NCBI RefSeq assembly: GCF_000003195.3
Contig: NW_018396398.1
Span: 251,569 to 315,568 of the forward strand
DNA length: 64,000 nt
Origin: Sorghum bicolor
Lineage: Eukaryota; Streptophyta; Magnoliopsida; Poales; Poaceae
Reading direction: 5' to 3'
A program made the position numbers and the translations under genes. The notes under the pieces are model-generated. The model had not been told where the DNA came from. It made no database searches and was given only the letters and a program-made list of their open reading frames with translations. Below are positions 48,918 through 60,075 of the stretch, piece after piece. The stretch's first letter is position 1. Each line of letters starts with the position of its first letter.

Positions 48918-49350
48918 GGTGATTGATGACAATAACCTCAAGTTTGAAAAAAAGTTGAGGTTTTCAAATGACTTCGTTTCAATAAGCATGGTACAATAAG
49001 AATTAGGCATGCTTATCTCAACCAAGTCTAACATCCTGCATCCAAATATGTGAGTGGTATACAACAGGATATAAACACAAGGCTCATAGAACATCAGAGT
49101 AAAATGTGGATGCAAAGGTAATCTGAGCCAAAACACATGACATAATGATATCTCAAATAAGCACAAGACATGTCTCACAACCATAGTGTATCTCACACAA
49201 ATGCAATGCATAAAGATAAACATGATGCATGGAGTAGCACACAAGAGTATATCAAAATAAGACTAACACCCCCTCTCTCTAGCCTCTAACTCCCCCTAAC
49301 TCTTATACTCACTACTCTCTCCCCCTTTGGCATCAAGCGCCAAAAAAAAC
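48918..49350 (-). other. Noncoding leader to the 3' LTR with extra polypurine tracts
   Basis: No ORF is supported. On the minus strand it contains further purine tracts: CCAAAGGGGGAGAGA (49316-49330), GTTAGGGGGAGTTAGAG (about 49287-49303) and AGAGAGAGGGGGTG (about 49267-49280). Multiplied polypurine tracts before the 3' LTR are a known Sirevirus trait. Confidence 0.7.
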
Positions 49351-51924
49351 CTAAGAAGACGGAGGAGGCGGCGGAGCAGTGGAGTCCCTCGGCACGGCCT
49401 CAAAGCGAGCTGCATCGTCTGAACCGTCGGCCGTCGAGGCTGAGGAGGTGGAGTGACCCTCTGAAGCTGCACGAGCTGGCGAAGCGGTCTGGGTCTGCTC
49501 TGGAAGTGCTGAAGCTGTCACTGGCTGTGCGGGCTGCTCGAGTCCTACTGACGAAGCGGGCACAGACTCGGTCGCTGTAGCGGAAATCTCTGGCATAGTA
49601 GAAGAGGGTGCTAGCTGCTCAGACGATGCTACTGATGACAACAGAAGCTCTGTAGTGGTGACTGGCGCTGTAAGGGCTGCAGGAGCCTGCAGAGGTGGAG
49701 GCGTAGGGTCACCAGTCAGAGCACTGTAAGTGAAGCTGAGGTGCGGGTCTGTCGACGAGTCCAACACTAGCGGAGACGCTGACGCTGACTGTGGAGTGAA
49801 TCCAGAGCGGAGAGGTGTAAACTGCGGTACCTGCTCAAAGCCAGAGGAGATAGCACCCTGGGAGACCTGGTGCTGAGGCGTCGAAAACGGCTGACTCTGA
49901 GCAGGAAGCTGTAACGGCTGCTGAGACTGACTCTGAGTCTGTGGTGCTGGAGTGGGTGGCCTGACAGACAAAGTGCCTGGGAGCTGTATCTGCAGAATCT
50001 GAATCCCTGAGGCAGCCATAAGAGCGGCCATCATCACTGTCTGCTGGGCCTGGAACGCAAGCTGCTGCTCCTGAAAGGTCAGAAACTGTCGCCGGAGCTC
50101 ATCCTGCCTAGCCTGCACGGCTGCATTGATGGCAGCCTGGACCCTGTCTCTCCTCGCCTGCTCCTCAGCTGCCTGCCGCGGATCGGCCCTCATCCCCTCT
50201 AGAATGGCAAGCAGAGCAGGGTCTAAAGCACTGGAGGAGCCTCCTGCCTTGTGGTCATGTGCCCTCGGTGGAAGGTCTGACACTGGAGGATGATAGTCAT
50301 CGTCCGAGCTATCCGAAGCGAAGTCAAAACCTCCCTCAGCCTCAGCATCTGCAAAAGCCCCAATGGCTATGTCCTGCTGCTCCTCGGTCTCTGGTACTGC
50401 TGCTGTACTGCGAGTGCCCCTAGGAGAAGGTGGGGGCACCGGTCCACATGGTGCACGAGGAGGTGGAGTGGCTCTGAGGTGGTGATGAGCTCTCAACATC
50501 TGACTGGGGTCGTAGTGGGGAAAGACAGTGTCGGAGTCAGTCAGCTCTCTCTACAGGTGAGCTAGAAGGGGTACAGGCCTAGCACGAAGAATAAGCAAGG
50601 TGATCCAGTGTGCATACGGGAACTGACGCCATCCCCTGAAGCTCTCTGAGATAGTGTCCTCAATCTCTGAGACTATCAGATCCCATAGGTCAAAAGGAGT
50701 CTTCGAGATGAGGTGCGCGACTAGCCACTTCTGTATCCTGGTGAAGCCATCTCTGTAGCCTGTCCTGGGGAGAAGAGTCTTCCTCAACACAAAGTCGAGG
50801 ATCCTGGCTGGGCGTGTCAAGTCTCCCACTGTCCGACTAGAGCCCTCTCCGAACGGCGGACGGAAACAAGGAGCCACAAAGTCAACCAGTGGTATCTCAC
50901 CACCGTGAGGACGTCGAGGGGGCTCGAAGTCTCCGTAGCAAAGATGGTGAATCCTAGTGGAGTAAGCTCTCAAACCGAGTACCTCTCTAGCCCTTTGTGT
51001 TGTGACCCTGTAGTCTGAGCCTGCCAGTGCGTAGTGGATATAGGTGTGATCCGGAGAAACCCACACTTACGCGTAGGACTCTCGAACCCACTGCTCACCA
51101 TAAGTACAAGGGAGAGCTAGCAACTCTGGGAGGCCGTGGAGGTAAGTGAAGTACTGACGAATATCTGCACCAACCACGTTCCCTAGAATCTCAAGGTCAA
51201 TAACTCGGTGCTCCCTGAACTGAGACTGCGAACGAACCAGTGCCTCGTAGATGTCCTCCTGGACCACTGTGTAAAACCGAGAACCGGCTCGTGGATCCCT
51301 AGCAGCTGGAAACCAGGAGGGAAATGGAATGAACCGCAGCTGCTGGATCTCCCTAGCTGAAACCTGTGTGAGGTCCCTGTGTATCCTGACGGGTCCCTGG
51401 CGAGGAGCTGGTGTGCCTCTAGCAGGTGTAGCACGAGCAGCAGAGGTAGACTGGCCCTGCGTACCAGTCCGAGGAGTGGCCTGGGTACAGGCATGAGTCG
51501 ACCTCCTGAGAGGCTGCTCCTGCTGCTGTCCCTCTGTCGGACCCTCTGTCTCTGTATCCGGGTCGTCCTGTGCTAGATCTCTGACAGTAATCCTGACCCG
51601 CTGACCCCCTATCATAACGGTGCCTGGAGGGGATCCATGGAGAGCCTCTGCCTAAAGAACTCCACGCCTCTGCTGTGGCGTGAGATCATCCTCAAGCCTC
51701 AGTGCACCTGAGCCACCACCCCTCTCAGCTGCCTCAGCTGCTGCTGCAACTGCCTCTGCCACCTCTGCCTCTCTGTCGCTGGCCTTGCGCTTCTTGGTGG
51801 CTAACTTCTTGCATTTGCCCTTCTCTGCCGCTGACAGGCGACGGGGAGGATCATTACCACCATCACCTCCTGGAGAGCCTCTTGAGCCAGCTGCCGGACC
51901 ACTGACGTTCTTGGTACGAGCCAT
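49351..51924 (-). pseudogene. Third ORF of the Sirevirus (env-like position), broken by stops
   Basis: The start is ATG at 51924 (MARTKNVSGPAAGS), the end TAG at 49351, one frame throughout. It is interrupted by TAG at 51652, TAA at 51067 and TAG at 50551. The N-terminus is basic and Gly/Ala-rich (KGKCKKLATKKRKAS resembles a nuclear signal). The middle part (about 51400-50560) is a conserved globular region with RFIPFPSWFPAARDP and AHLISKTPFDLWDLIVSEIED, resembling the 'putative plant transposon protein' family. The C-terminal third is low complexity, rich in Gln, Ser, Pro and Ala. I see no signal peptide or clear membrane segment, so an envelope role is not supported. The position after pol matches the extra ORF of some Sireviruses. 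Confidence 0.7.
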
Positions 51925-53285
51925 CACAAGAACGACCGACTGAGGAAACTGCCGACAGCTAGCCTACTGATAAAGGAGATCGACGCTCTGCAGATAAAAG
52001 ACAAGATAGGGCATACATAAGCAAACATAATAGCTAGAGATGAGAAAGCCCTATAGACCGCAAGAAACGATAAGGAACGGGCGCGAACGGCTTACGATCG
52101 GGCGACGAGACGCGTTCCGGAATAGATATAGCGATCGAAGACTGCCGGAGAACACTAATCGACTCCTCAAGGTGCTGCACTGAAGGAACAGAGAAAATCA
52201 GGGTGAAAAACCTCGTTTTAATCCTTTGGCACATAGAATCAAGCACCTTGGGGGCAGGGTTCAAACAACCTCCTCCAAACCCTAACTAAGCTGTAGAAGG
52301 GAACCACGGCGCGAGGAGAGGGAAAGAAGCTCGTCGAGGAAGAGATCTGGCCGCCGGGAAGGAGAAAAAACGTCGTCGGAGGAAAGAGATTCAACGGCGG
52401 CGGCGCTCTCGGCGAGGGGCCTAGGGCACGGGCGCAGGCGGCGTCGGGGAAAAGAGAAAAAACTTCCCGAGACTTACCCCCGGGTGTGGGTTATAAGTGC
52501 CCGTCACGGGGTCACCGGACGCACTTAAAGTGGCACCGGACGCGTTCGGTGACCACCGGACTCATGCGCAGAGAGGTATGCAAAACGGCATATCATCGGA
52601 CGATGGCCACTGGACGCTGGCCTTAGCGTCCGGTGCTCTGGAGCACGCCAGGTGAGCACCGGACGCACCTCACCGGACGCTACAGGGACACTATTCCTGC
52701 GTCCGGTGAGTCTAGTCTGGCACACTCACCGCACCGGACGCACCGAGACAGCGTCCGGTGCATCGTCCGGTGCTCCTCTGAGTCCTTTTTTTGACTTAGC
52801 ACTACGTCCGACTTTGACCCAACCAAGTTTCATCTTCAATAACACACAAAATAAACACCAAATGGAACTGGTATGAGTGACCTCTCTTAAACCCTCAAAT
52901 TTTCACAAATATGTAGCCATAGGCTTAGTAGTTTTTATGAAAATAATTCGAGAAAACACCAAGGAGCATCATATGGCCATAAAGCTAGGGGTTTGTAAAA
53001 TAATGAGCTTTGAATGCTCCCCCTATCTATGGACGAACATAGCAGATGCTCAAAGAATAACCAAAAAGAAACGGTCAACTAACAAGCATGCATATGATAT
53101 GACTTGTAATGCAATACTTGAAAGTAAACTAATGCTTGTCAAGTTTGATCCAAGGTTAAGCTTTTTCACACACTCAAGGGGGTTATCTTAACCATGTTAG
53201 ACAAGCCCTACATGCAAGTTGTATTTTAGTTTTAGTATGCATGATATGCAAAGCAAAAACTATTTACAAATTTCAACACACAACT
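51925..53285 (-). other. Noncoding region between RNase H and the third ORF, with a palindrome cluster
   Basis: About 1.36 kb with no supported ORF. A CpG-rich section (52300-52780) contains about nine copies of CACCGGACGC or its complement (52510-52772), the same motif as in the LTRs. The remainder (52800-53285) is AT-rich. It may hold the promoter or splice signals of the third ORF; that is inference. Confidence 0.65.
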
Positions 53286-54783
53286 TTATCTTTTAGTGAA
53301 GTTAGAGAGATCAAGCACATTAAGTTCATTTCTCAACATACAAAACCTAGCTTCATCTAGGGGTTTTGTGAAGATATCCGCCAATTGATTTTCCGTTCCC
53401 ACATTCTCTAGAGATATGTCACCTTTAGCAACATGATCCCTAAGAGTGGTGGCGGATGTCAATATGTTTTGTGTGGGTGTGTTGAACCGGGTTATTTGCA
53501 AGTTTTACGGCACTTTCGTTATCACACAACAAAGGTACTTTGTCTAGTACTACTTCATAGTCTAGCAAGGTTTGTTTCATGTAGAGTATTTATGCACAAC
53601 AAGCACCGGCGGCTATGTATTCCACCTCGGCCGTTGACAAGGCAACACTATTTTGTTTCTTTGACATCCAAGAGACAAGTGATCTACCTAGGAAATGGCA
53701 CCCTCCGGATGTGCTTTTTCTATCAATCCGGCACCCGGCATAATCCGAATCGGAATAGCCTACAAGTTGGAATCTTGCACCTTTGGGATACCACAAACCT
53801 AGGCAAGGCGTGTATTTTAGATACCTAAGAATTCTCTTGATGGCAATCAAGTGAGATTCCATAGGCATTGCTTGATATCTAGCACACATACGCACACTAA
53901 ACATGATATCGGGCCTAGATGCGGTGAGGTAGAGTAGACTTCCTATCATGGAGCGATAGAGAGTCTTGTCAATTGGGTTACCTCCCTCATCCAAGTCGAG
54001 ATGCCCATTTGATGCCATGGGAGTCTTGATTGGCTTGCAATCCATCATCTTGAACCTCTTGAGAAGATCTTGTGTGTACTTCTCTTGAGAGATGAAAACT
54101 CCTTCCTTCATTTGCTTGACTTGAAATCCTAGGAAGAAGGATAGCTTGCCAATCATGGACATCTCAAACTCCTTGGACATCAAATCACCAAATTCCTTGC
54201 AAAAGTCTTCATTAGTAGAGCCAAAAATAATATCATCAACATAAACTTGGCAAATGAAGATTTCCCCATTCATTTTCTTGGTGAAGAGTGTTGTGTCAAC
54301 TTTCCCAATCTTGAAGCCCTTCTCAATGAGGAAATCCCTAAGCCTCTCATACCAATCTCTAGGAGCTTGCTTTACACCATAGAGAGCCTTGGACAACCGG
54401 TAGACATGCTTGGGGTACCTAGGGTCTTCAAAACCGGGGGGTTGCTCAACATAGACAAGCTCATTAATATAGCCATTCAAAAAAGCACTTTTCACATCCA
54501 TTTGAAATAACTTGATATCATGACTAGATGCATATGCAAGTAGGATACGGATTGCTTCAAGTCTTGCCACCGGTGCAAAGGTTTCACCGAAGTCAAGACC
54601 TTCCACTTGTGAAAAGCCTTTTGCCACGAGCCTTGCCTTGTTGCGCACCACTTTGCCTTGATCATCCTTCTTGTTCCGAAAGACCCACTTTGTTCCAATC
54701 ACTCTTGTATCTTTGGGTCACTCTTCAAGTGTCCACACTTGGTTGCGAGAGAAGTTGTTCAACTCCTCTTGCATGGCCATGAT
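53286..54783 (-). pseudogene. pol: Reverse transcriptase and RNase H of the Sirevirus
   Basis: Main frame 54702-53590. Copia RT motifs appear in order: KWVFRNKKDDQGKVVRNKARL, LVAKGFSQVEGLDFGETFAPV, FQMDVKSAFLNG (catalytic Asp), YGVKQAPRDWYERL and VYVDDIIFGS. RNase H motifs follow: GYSDSDYAGCRIDRKSTSG and VALSTAEVEYIAA. The start is interrupted by TGA at 54718 (LEE then PKDTRVIGTKW, fits CGA changed to TGA). TAA at 53590 cuts RNase H (after GACCA, fits CAA changed to TAA). A frameshift near 53500 puts the last part (ENQLADIFTKPLDEARF) in another frame ending at 53286. Confidence 0.93.
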
Positions 54784-55212
54784 CTAATCCGCATCACAAA
54801 GAGCTTCCTCTATAGTCTTTGGTTCATCTTCAAGAGACACAAAGGCGTGATGTTCAATAAATAAAGCATGTCTAGAACGAGTAGTTGCACCACGTGATGG
54901 ACTCCCGATGATGAGATCTTGAGAGTGATCTTGGAGGAGATGTGATGTTCTTCTTGGCGCCACTTGAGGGGTTGGTTGGGGAGCATCAACATCTTGTGCT
55001 TGTGTCACCGCTTGCTCATGAGTGACTTGAGTGTCTTCATGAGCATCTCTCACATCCTTGTCTTCATCTTGTGGTACATGTGAGGTGGATAGTGGCTCAA
55101 TAACTTGCACATCATCATCATCTTCTTTTGGCTTGATGTCTCCCACCGGCATGTTCTTCATGGCATCCCTCAATGGTTCACCACCTACATCATCAAGATT
55201 ATCACTTGCTCC
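54784..55212 (-). pseudogene. Linker between integrase and reverse transcriptase of the Sirevirus
   Basis: In frame with integrase and RT, bounded by TAA 55213 and TAG 54784. It is acidic and low in structure (KPKEDDDDVQVIEPL), then has HLLQDHSQDLIIGSPSRG, the usual short motif before the RT of Sireviruses. The TAG fits a lost Trp codon (DAD then IMAMQEEL). Confidence 0.8.
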
Positions 55213-56330
55213 TTAGGAGCCATTAGTTTCATCAAATTCAACATCAAATGTTTCTTCAACCATGTTTGTGGCATGGTTAAAGACCCTATATGCCTTGGAC
55301 TTTGATGAATAGCCAACCAAGTAGCCTATGTCACATCTTCTTTGGAACTTTCCCAAGTGTTGGCGCTTTTTGTAGATGTAGCATTTGCACCCAAACACTC
55401 TAAAGAATGAGACATCGTGCTTCTTCCCATTTAGCAACTCATATGGTGTCTTCTCTAGGAACTTGTGAGGAAAGAGCCGGTTTGAAGCATAGCATGCGGT
55501 GTTGATTGCCTCGGCCCACATTTTCTCCGAAGTGTTGTACTCGTCTAGCATTGTTCTTGCCAAGGTGATCAATGTCCGGTTCTTTCTTTCTACAACCCCA
55601 TTTTGTTGTGGTGTGTATGTTGAGGAGAACTCATGTTTGATTCCCACTTCATCACAATACTCTTCAATGTTGGTGTTGTCAAACTCTTTGCCATTGTCAC
55701 TTCTAATTTTCTTGATCTTGACATCAAATTGATTTTGGGCATTCTTTGCAAACTTCTTGAATATTGATGCAACTTCAGCCTTGTCTTGCAAGAAGAATGT
55801 CCAAGTGTACCGAGAGAAATCATCCACTATGACTAAGCAATATTTGTTGCCTCCAAGACTAGCATATGTGGTTGGTCCAAATAAATCCATGTGAAGTAGC
55901 TCAAGCACTCTTGAAGTAGAGAGATAGGCCTTGGTTGGATGAGTGTTTGCAACTTGCTTGCCGGCTTGACATGCACTACAAAGCTTGTCCTTCTCAAAGG
56001 TCACATCCTTCAAGCCTCTAATCAATTCTTTCTTCATCAACTTCTTGAGTGTACCCATTCCAACATGTGCTAACCTTCTATGCCACAACCACCCAAGTGA
56101 AGTCTTGGTGAATAAACAAGTCTTGACATCAACTTCATCGGATGAGAAATCAACTACATATAAGTTGTTGTGTCGGAAGCCTTTGAATATCACTTCATTG
56201 TCATCTTCCTCGGTTACATTCACTTCCTTCTTCTTGAATAGGCATTCAAATCCAATATCAGAAAGTTGTCCAACCGAGAGCAAGTTAAAACTCAAAGATT
56301 GCACATAGAGCACATATGGAGTTATCATTT
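55213..56330 (-). pseudogene. Integrase of the Sirevirus
   Basis: After the pre-integrase segment (YVQSLSFNLLSVGQLSDIGF), the zinc domain shows HRRLAHVGMGTLKKLMKK and CSACQAGKQ. The catalytic residues are present: Asp in LLHMDLFGP, Asp in IRSDNGKEFDN, and Glu in NGVVERKNRTL. The C-terminal region has KTPYELLNGKKHDVSFFRVFG and IGYLVGYSSKSKAYRVFN. The frame differs from the protease by a shift near 56318 and ends at TAA 55213, which fits a lost CAA codon. It would insert the cDNA with the 5-bp stagger seen as GAACA. Confidence 0.93.
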
Positions 56331-56506
56331 GATATAGCAACCTTCCATAGTCCCTTGACCTTGCCTTTTGAATTGTCACCAAATGTGATCTTTTCTTGGT
56401 TGTCAACATCTTCATCTAGAGAGGTGAACATCCGAGGATCTCCGGTCATATGTTGAGTGCAACCACTATCAATTACACAATGTGATCCACCGGTCTTGTA
56501 GTTCAC
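56320..56506 (-). pseudogene. Aspartic protease of the Sirevirus
   Basis: The motif VIDSGCTQHMTGDPRMF carries the catalytic DSG. FGDNSKGKVKGLWKVAI follows. It is in frame with the second zinc knuckle of Gag, separated by TAG at 56507. The usual GLG of the second segment reads GLW here. It leaves frame near 56318. Confidence 0.85.
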
Positions 56507-56915
56507 CTACACAACAAGAGACCAAGCTTGAGATTTAGGGACCCACATTTGCTTAGGGCCCTTGACCTTCTCTACTAATTGCTTTGGCACCCAAATCTTC
56601 TTTGGCCTTTGCTTGTTAGGCGGCCCCATGAAGCTAACATTGACCTTGCCACTCTTGTCTTTCCTTACAATGTAGTAAGCATTGAAGGCAAATGGTCTTG
56701 CATGCTTGGGGAAGGGTGGTGGTAGTGGTGCCTTACACTCATGAGCAAAGTGTCCTTCTTGACCACACTCAAAGCATCTCTTTGGCTTTGGCTTGCTTGG
56801 TTGATCATGAGTGACTAGAGACTTGATGAGCTTTGTTTGATGAGCCTTGTAGCCAATCCCACTCTTATCCATCTTCATGACGGTGTTCATGAAAAGCTCA
56901 CTTTGAAGGTCCTTT
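56507..56915 (-). pseudogene. Second zinc-knuckle part of the Sirevirus Gag
   Basis: A CCHC knuckle CFECGQEGHFAHEC (intact C-x2-C-x4-H-x4-C) is followed by a basic, Trp-rich region (KKIWVPKQLVEKVKGPKQMW). It lies one frame away from the coiled-coil part because of an indel near 56915, and ends at TAG 56507. Confidence 0.85.
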
Positions 56916-57887
56916 TGTGAACTTTGCTAACCCCATGGTTAGATGTTCCTTCTCTTTCTGGAGCTTGTTGTTTTCTTGAGTTAGCTTCTTGATGATTGGG
57001 TCATTGTTGCTAGCTAACTCATCCAAGATGAATGTCTCATCTTCTTCTTGCTTGTCATACATCAAACCAAGCTTGAGATATTGGTTTTCTTCCTTGAGTA
57101 ACTTGTTCTCATAAGCAAGCTTCTTGTCTTGATCTAGTGTCTCAATCACAATGGTCTTGTGCTTGGCTTGCTCTTGCAACTCTTTCTTGAGCATGACAAT
57201 TTCATCCTTGAGTTTGATAGTGTCCTCATAACTCTCGGCCACTACCACTTTCTTGCCCTTGCAATCAACACATTTGTTTGTGCTCTCCACAAGTAAGTCA
57301 TCACAAGATGTGGCTACATCAATCTTAGCAACATGGTTAGTAGCAACATGTGTTTCATCAATTGCAAGTTCATAAGCAATTTCAAGGTTGTCATAGTTGG
57401 CTTTTAGAGATGTTAGCTCTTCTTTCATTGCTCTATATCTAGTGATAAGCTCATCATGAACACTCTCAAGTTTATCATGTTTTTCTTTGAGCTCTTTTAA
57501 AGAGAGTTTGAGCTCCTTGAGCTTAGTGGTCATGATCTCATTTTGGTCTCTAAGCTCATCACTAGATTTAAGCTTTGCTAGATGTGTTTCATTTTCAAGT
57601 TCAAGCTTTTCATTTTCACTTCTAGATTTTCTTATGACTTTTGTGTACTTGTTTAGCAATTTTACAAGCTCATCATAAGAAGGTGATTCATATTCACTAT
57701 CACTTTCACTACTCTCATCCTCACTTTGTACCTTCCGGTCACCCTTAGCCATGAGGCATAGGTGTGTAGAGGATGTAGATGGTGGTGAAGATGATGGTGA
57801 TGGAGCATCAATGGCAATGGCGGCAACCTTCTCATCATCACTCTCATCGCCGGAAGAGTCACCACTTGAGCTCTCAATGTCGGTGAA
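56898..57887 (-). pseudogene. Coiled-coil part of the Sirevirus Gag
   Basis: Same frame as the first Gag part, after TAG at 57888. It opens with a Ser/Asp/Glu-rich stretch, then about 250 residues rich in Lys, Glu and Leu in heptad-like order (ELKLSLKELKEKHDKLESVH, KLLKEENQYLKLGL), a long coiled coil. It contains KCVDCKGKKVVV. A long coiled-coil Gag is usual in Sireviruses and in some members is thought to interact with host proteins; the role here is inferred. Confidence 0.85.
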
Positions 57888-58901
57888 CTAATCACCAACA
57901 ATGCAGGCCTTGCCATTCTTCTTCTTGTAGTGCTCCTTCTTCTTGCCACCTCTCTTCTTATATGGCTTCTTTTCATTCTTCTCATCATCACTTGAGTCAT
58001 CTTGCTCTTTGTTCTTTTTCTTGTATTTGTCCTTCTTGGGCTTTGGACATTGATGAGCAAGATGCCCAAGCTCACCACTATTGTAGCAATCCATCTCGGA
58101 GATGGGCTTTCTCTTGCTACTTGTGAAGAACTTCTTCTTCTTGGAGTCAAAGTTGACTCCATTCTTGTTGAGCTTCTTCAACATCTTTGTGATTCTTCTC
58201 ACCATGAGGGCAATAGATGCATCATCATCACTTGAAGTTGATGACTCAACTTCAATCTTCTTGGCCTTGCCCTTGTGAGAAGCTTTGAGGGCCAAGTCCT
58301 TCTTCTCCTTCTTGGCCGATGAGGAGCCATCTTGGGGGTTCATGTGCATGTACATCTCATGAGCATTGATCTTCCCCAATATGGCGGTTGGTGTAGCGGT
58401 GGAAAGATCGCCTTGATGAAGCACCGTTACTATGTGCCCATATTTCTCAATGGGAAGCACACATAGTATCTTCCTTGCTACATCCGCCGCACTCATTTGG
58501 GTGAGCCCAAGTCCATTTAGCTCCTCTACAATGACATTCAAGCGAAAATACATTTCATTAGCATTTTCTTTTGGAAGCATCTCAAATGTATTAAGCTTGT
58601 TCATCACTTCCTCGCGTTCACTCTTTGATCCCTCATGGAGCGCACAAAGTTCCTTCCAAAGGGCATTGGCGGTTTTGTGGCTCCGAACGTGGTTGAACAC
58701 CTCTTTGCAAAGGCCTCTAAAAATGTGGTTTTTGGCCTTCGCATTCCACTTCTCGTTTTCTTGCTCTTGTGGAGTAAGAGCGGTGTCTTTTGCCAGAGGG
58801 GTAAACCCTTCGGTCGTGGCTTTTAGGCACTTTACATCGCATGCCTCAAGGTATGACTGCATCCGTATTTTTCAATACGGGAAGTCATCCCCATCGAACA
58901 T
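57888..58901 (-). pseudogene. gag: N-terminal Gag of the Sirevirus, with a damaged zinc knuckle
   Basis: The likely original start is ATG at 58901 (MFDGDDFPY), but TGA at 58872 in place of the expected Trp codon stops it after about nine residues. The open part begins at ATG 58862. The Copia Gag core follows (HEGSKSEREEVMNKLNTFEM, MYFRLNVIVEELNGLG, KILCVLPIEKYGHIVTVL). The knuckle at 58047-58088 reads CYNSGELGHLAHQC; the second Cys is replaced by Ser (codon at 58077-58079). A Lys-rich tail ends at TAG 57888, which fits a lost Trp codon. Confidence 0.92.
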
Positions 58902-58966
58902 GGGTGGCGGTCCATCCCCGTTAGATATTCTTTCTCTAGGCGGTGAAGCCTAAATAATGAGCACTA

Positions 58967-58980
58967 GGCTCCGATACCAA
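58967..58980 (-). other. Primer binding site of the Sirevirus
   Basis: The minus strand reads TTGGTATCGGAGCC directly after the 5' LTR. This is the initiator tRNA-Met type site usual for Copia elements. Confidence 0.9.
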
Positions 58981-59667
58981 TGGAAAGGATCAAGATGCCC
59001 AAGAGGGGAGTGAATTGGGCTTCTCTAAAAATTTAAGCAACTTATAAGCTTCAATTCAACCCCTTGTGCCTAGTGTGACCTAGAGAGCTACCGGATAAAA
59101 AGTTTTGCAACCTAGTTCCAATCCTATTCTAGCAAGGCAATTCTAAGAATGTAAAGACACAAAGTAAATGCTAGAAAGTAAAGGAGTAGTGGAAGAAAGT
59201 GCTCAGCGATGTTTTGCCGAGGTATCAGAGAGTCGCCACTCTCCACTAGTCCTCGTTGGAGCACCCGCGCAAGGGTCTTGCTCCCCCTTGGTCCACGCAA
59301 GGACCAAGTGCTCTCTATGGGTTGATTCTTTGACACTCCGTCACGGTGAATCGCCCAAAACCGCTCACAAGCTTGACACGAGCCACCCACAAGAACTCCG
59401 AGCGGTCTTCGTGCCTCCAATCACCACCGAACCATCTAGGTGATGGCGATCACCAAGAGTAACAAGCAAAGAACTCTCACTTCACCCAAACAAGGCTCTA
59501 GAGAGTGGTGGATGCACACTTGACTCTTGGAAATCACTAGAGAAGGATTCTCTCAAGAAATCACTCAGAACTCAATCCTCTCTAGGCTCTTGCTACTCTC
59601 TTGCTCCACAACAAGTTTCTCAGATGTTCAAATGGGCAAGAGAGCTCTCATGGACGAGGTGGAGGAG

Positions 59668-59675
59668 TATAAATA
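59668..59675 (-). promoter_or_regulatory. Candidate TATA box of the Sirevirus 5' LTR
   Basis: TATAAATA on the plus strand, TATTTATA on the minus strand, within the near-palindrome GTATAAATAC. It lies downstream of the CpG-rich palindrome cluster in the direction of transcription and is conserved at 48061-48068. Confidence 0.45.
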
Positions 59676-59724
59676 CTACCCACGAAGTCCAAAGGTCAGC
59701 CAACCGTTTTCCACTGAAAACGGG

Positions 59725-60075
59725 GTCACCGGACGCTCTTTATGTTGCACCGGACACTCTGCGCCGAGCGACCGGTGCTCCATAACGGCTAACTGTACCT
59801 ACGTCTGACAGGTCACCGGACCGGTGGCACCGTCCGGTGCTCCGGGGAGTTTTACATACTCCCTGTGCATGGGACCGGACGCTACCCGGTGCGTCCGGTG
59901 CTAGCGTCCGGTGCTCAGGGAAGGTTTACAACCTCCCTGGGTATGGGACCGGACGCTGCCCGGTGAGTCCGGTGCCAGCGTCCGGTGCCTAACCCTAAGC
60001 ACCGAGAACTTCCAACGGCTAGGGACCTCACCGGACGCACTCACAGAGCGTCCGGTGCAGCGTCCGGTGCCCCCT
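59725..60075. repeat. CACCGGACGC/GCGTCCGGTG repeats in the 5' LTR
   Basis: About ten copies in both orientations, equivalent to those at 48110-48470. This copy lacks one 16-bp unit near 59818 and has an extra GCAGCGTCCGGTG near 60057, so the cluster changes by gain and loss of whole units. Confidence 0.75.
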
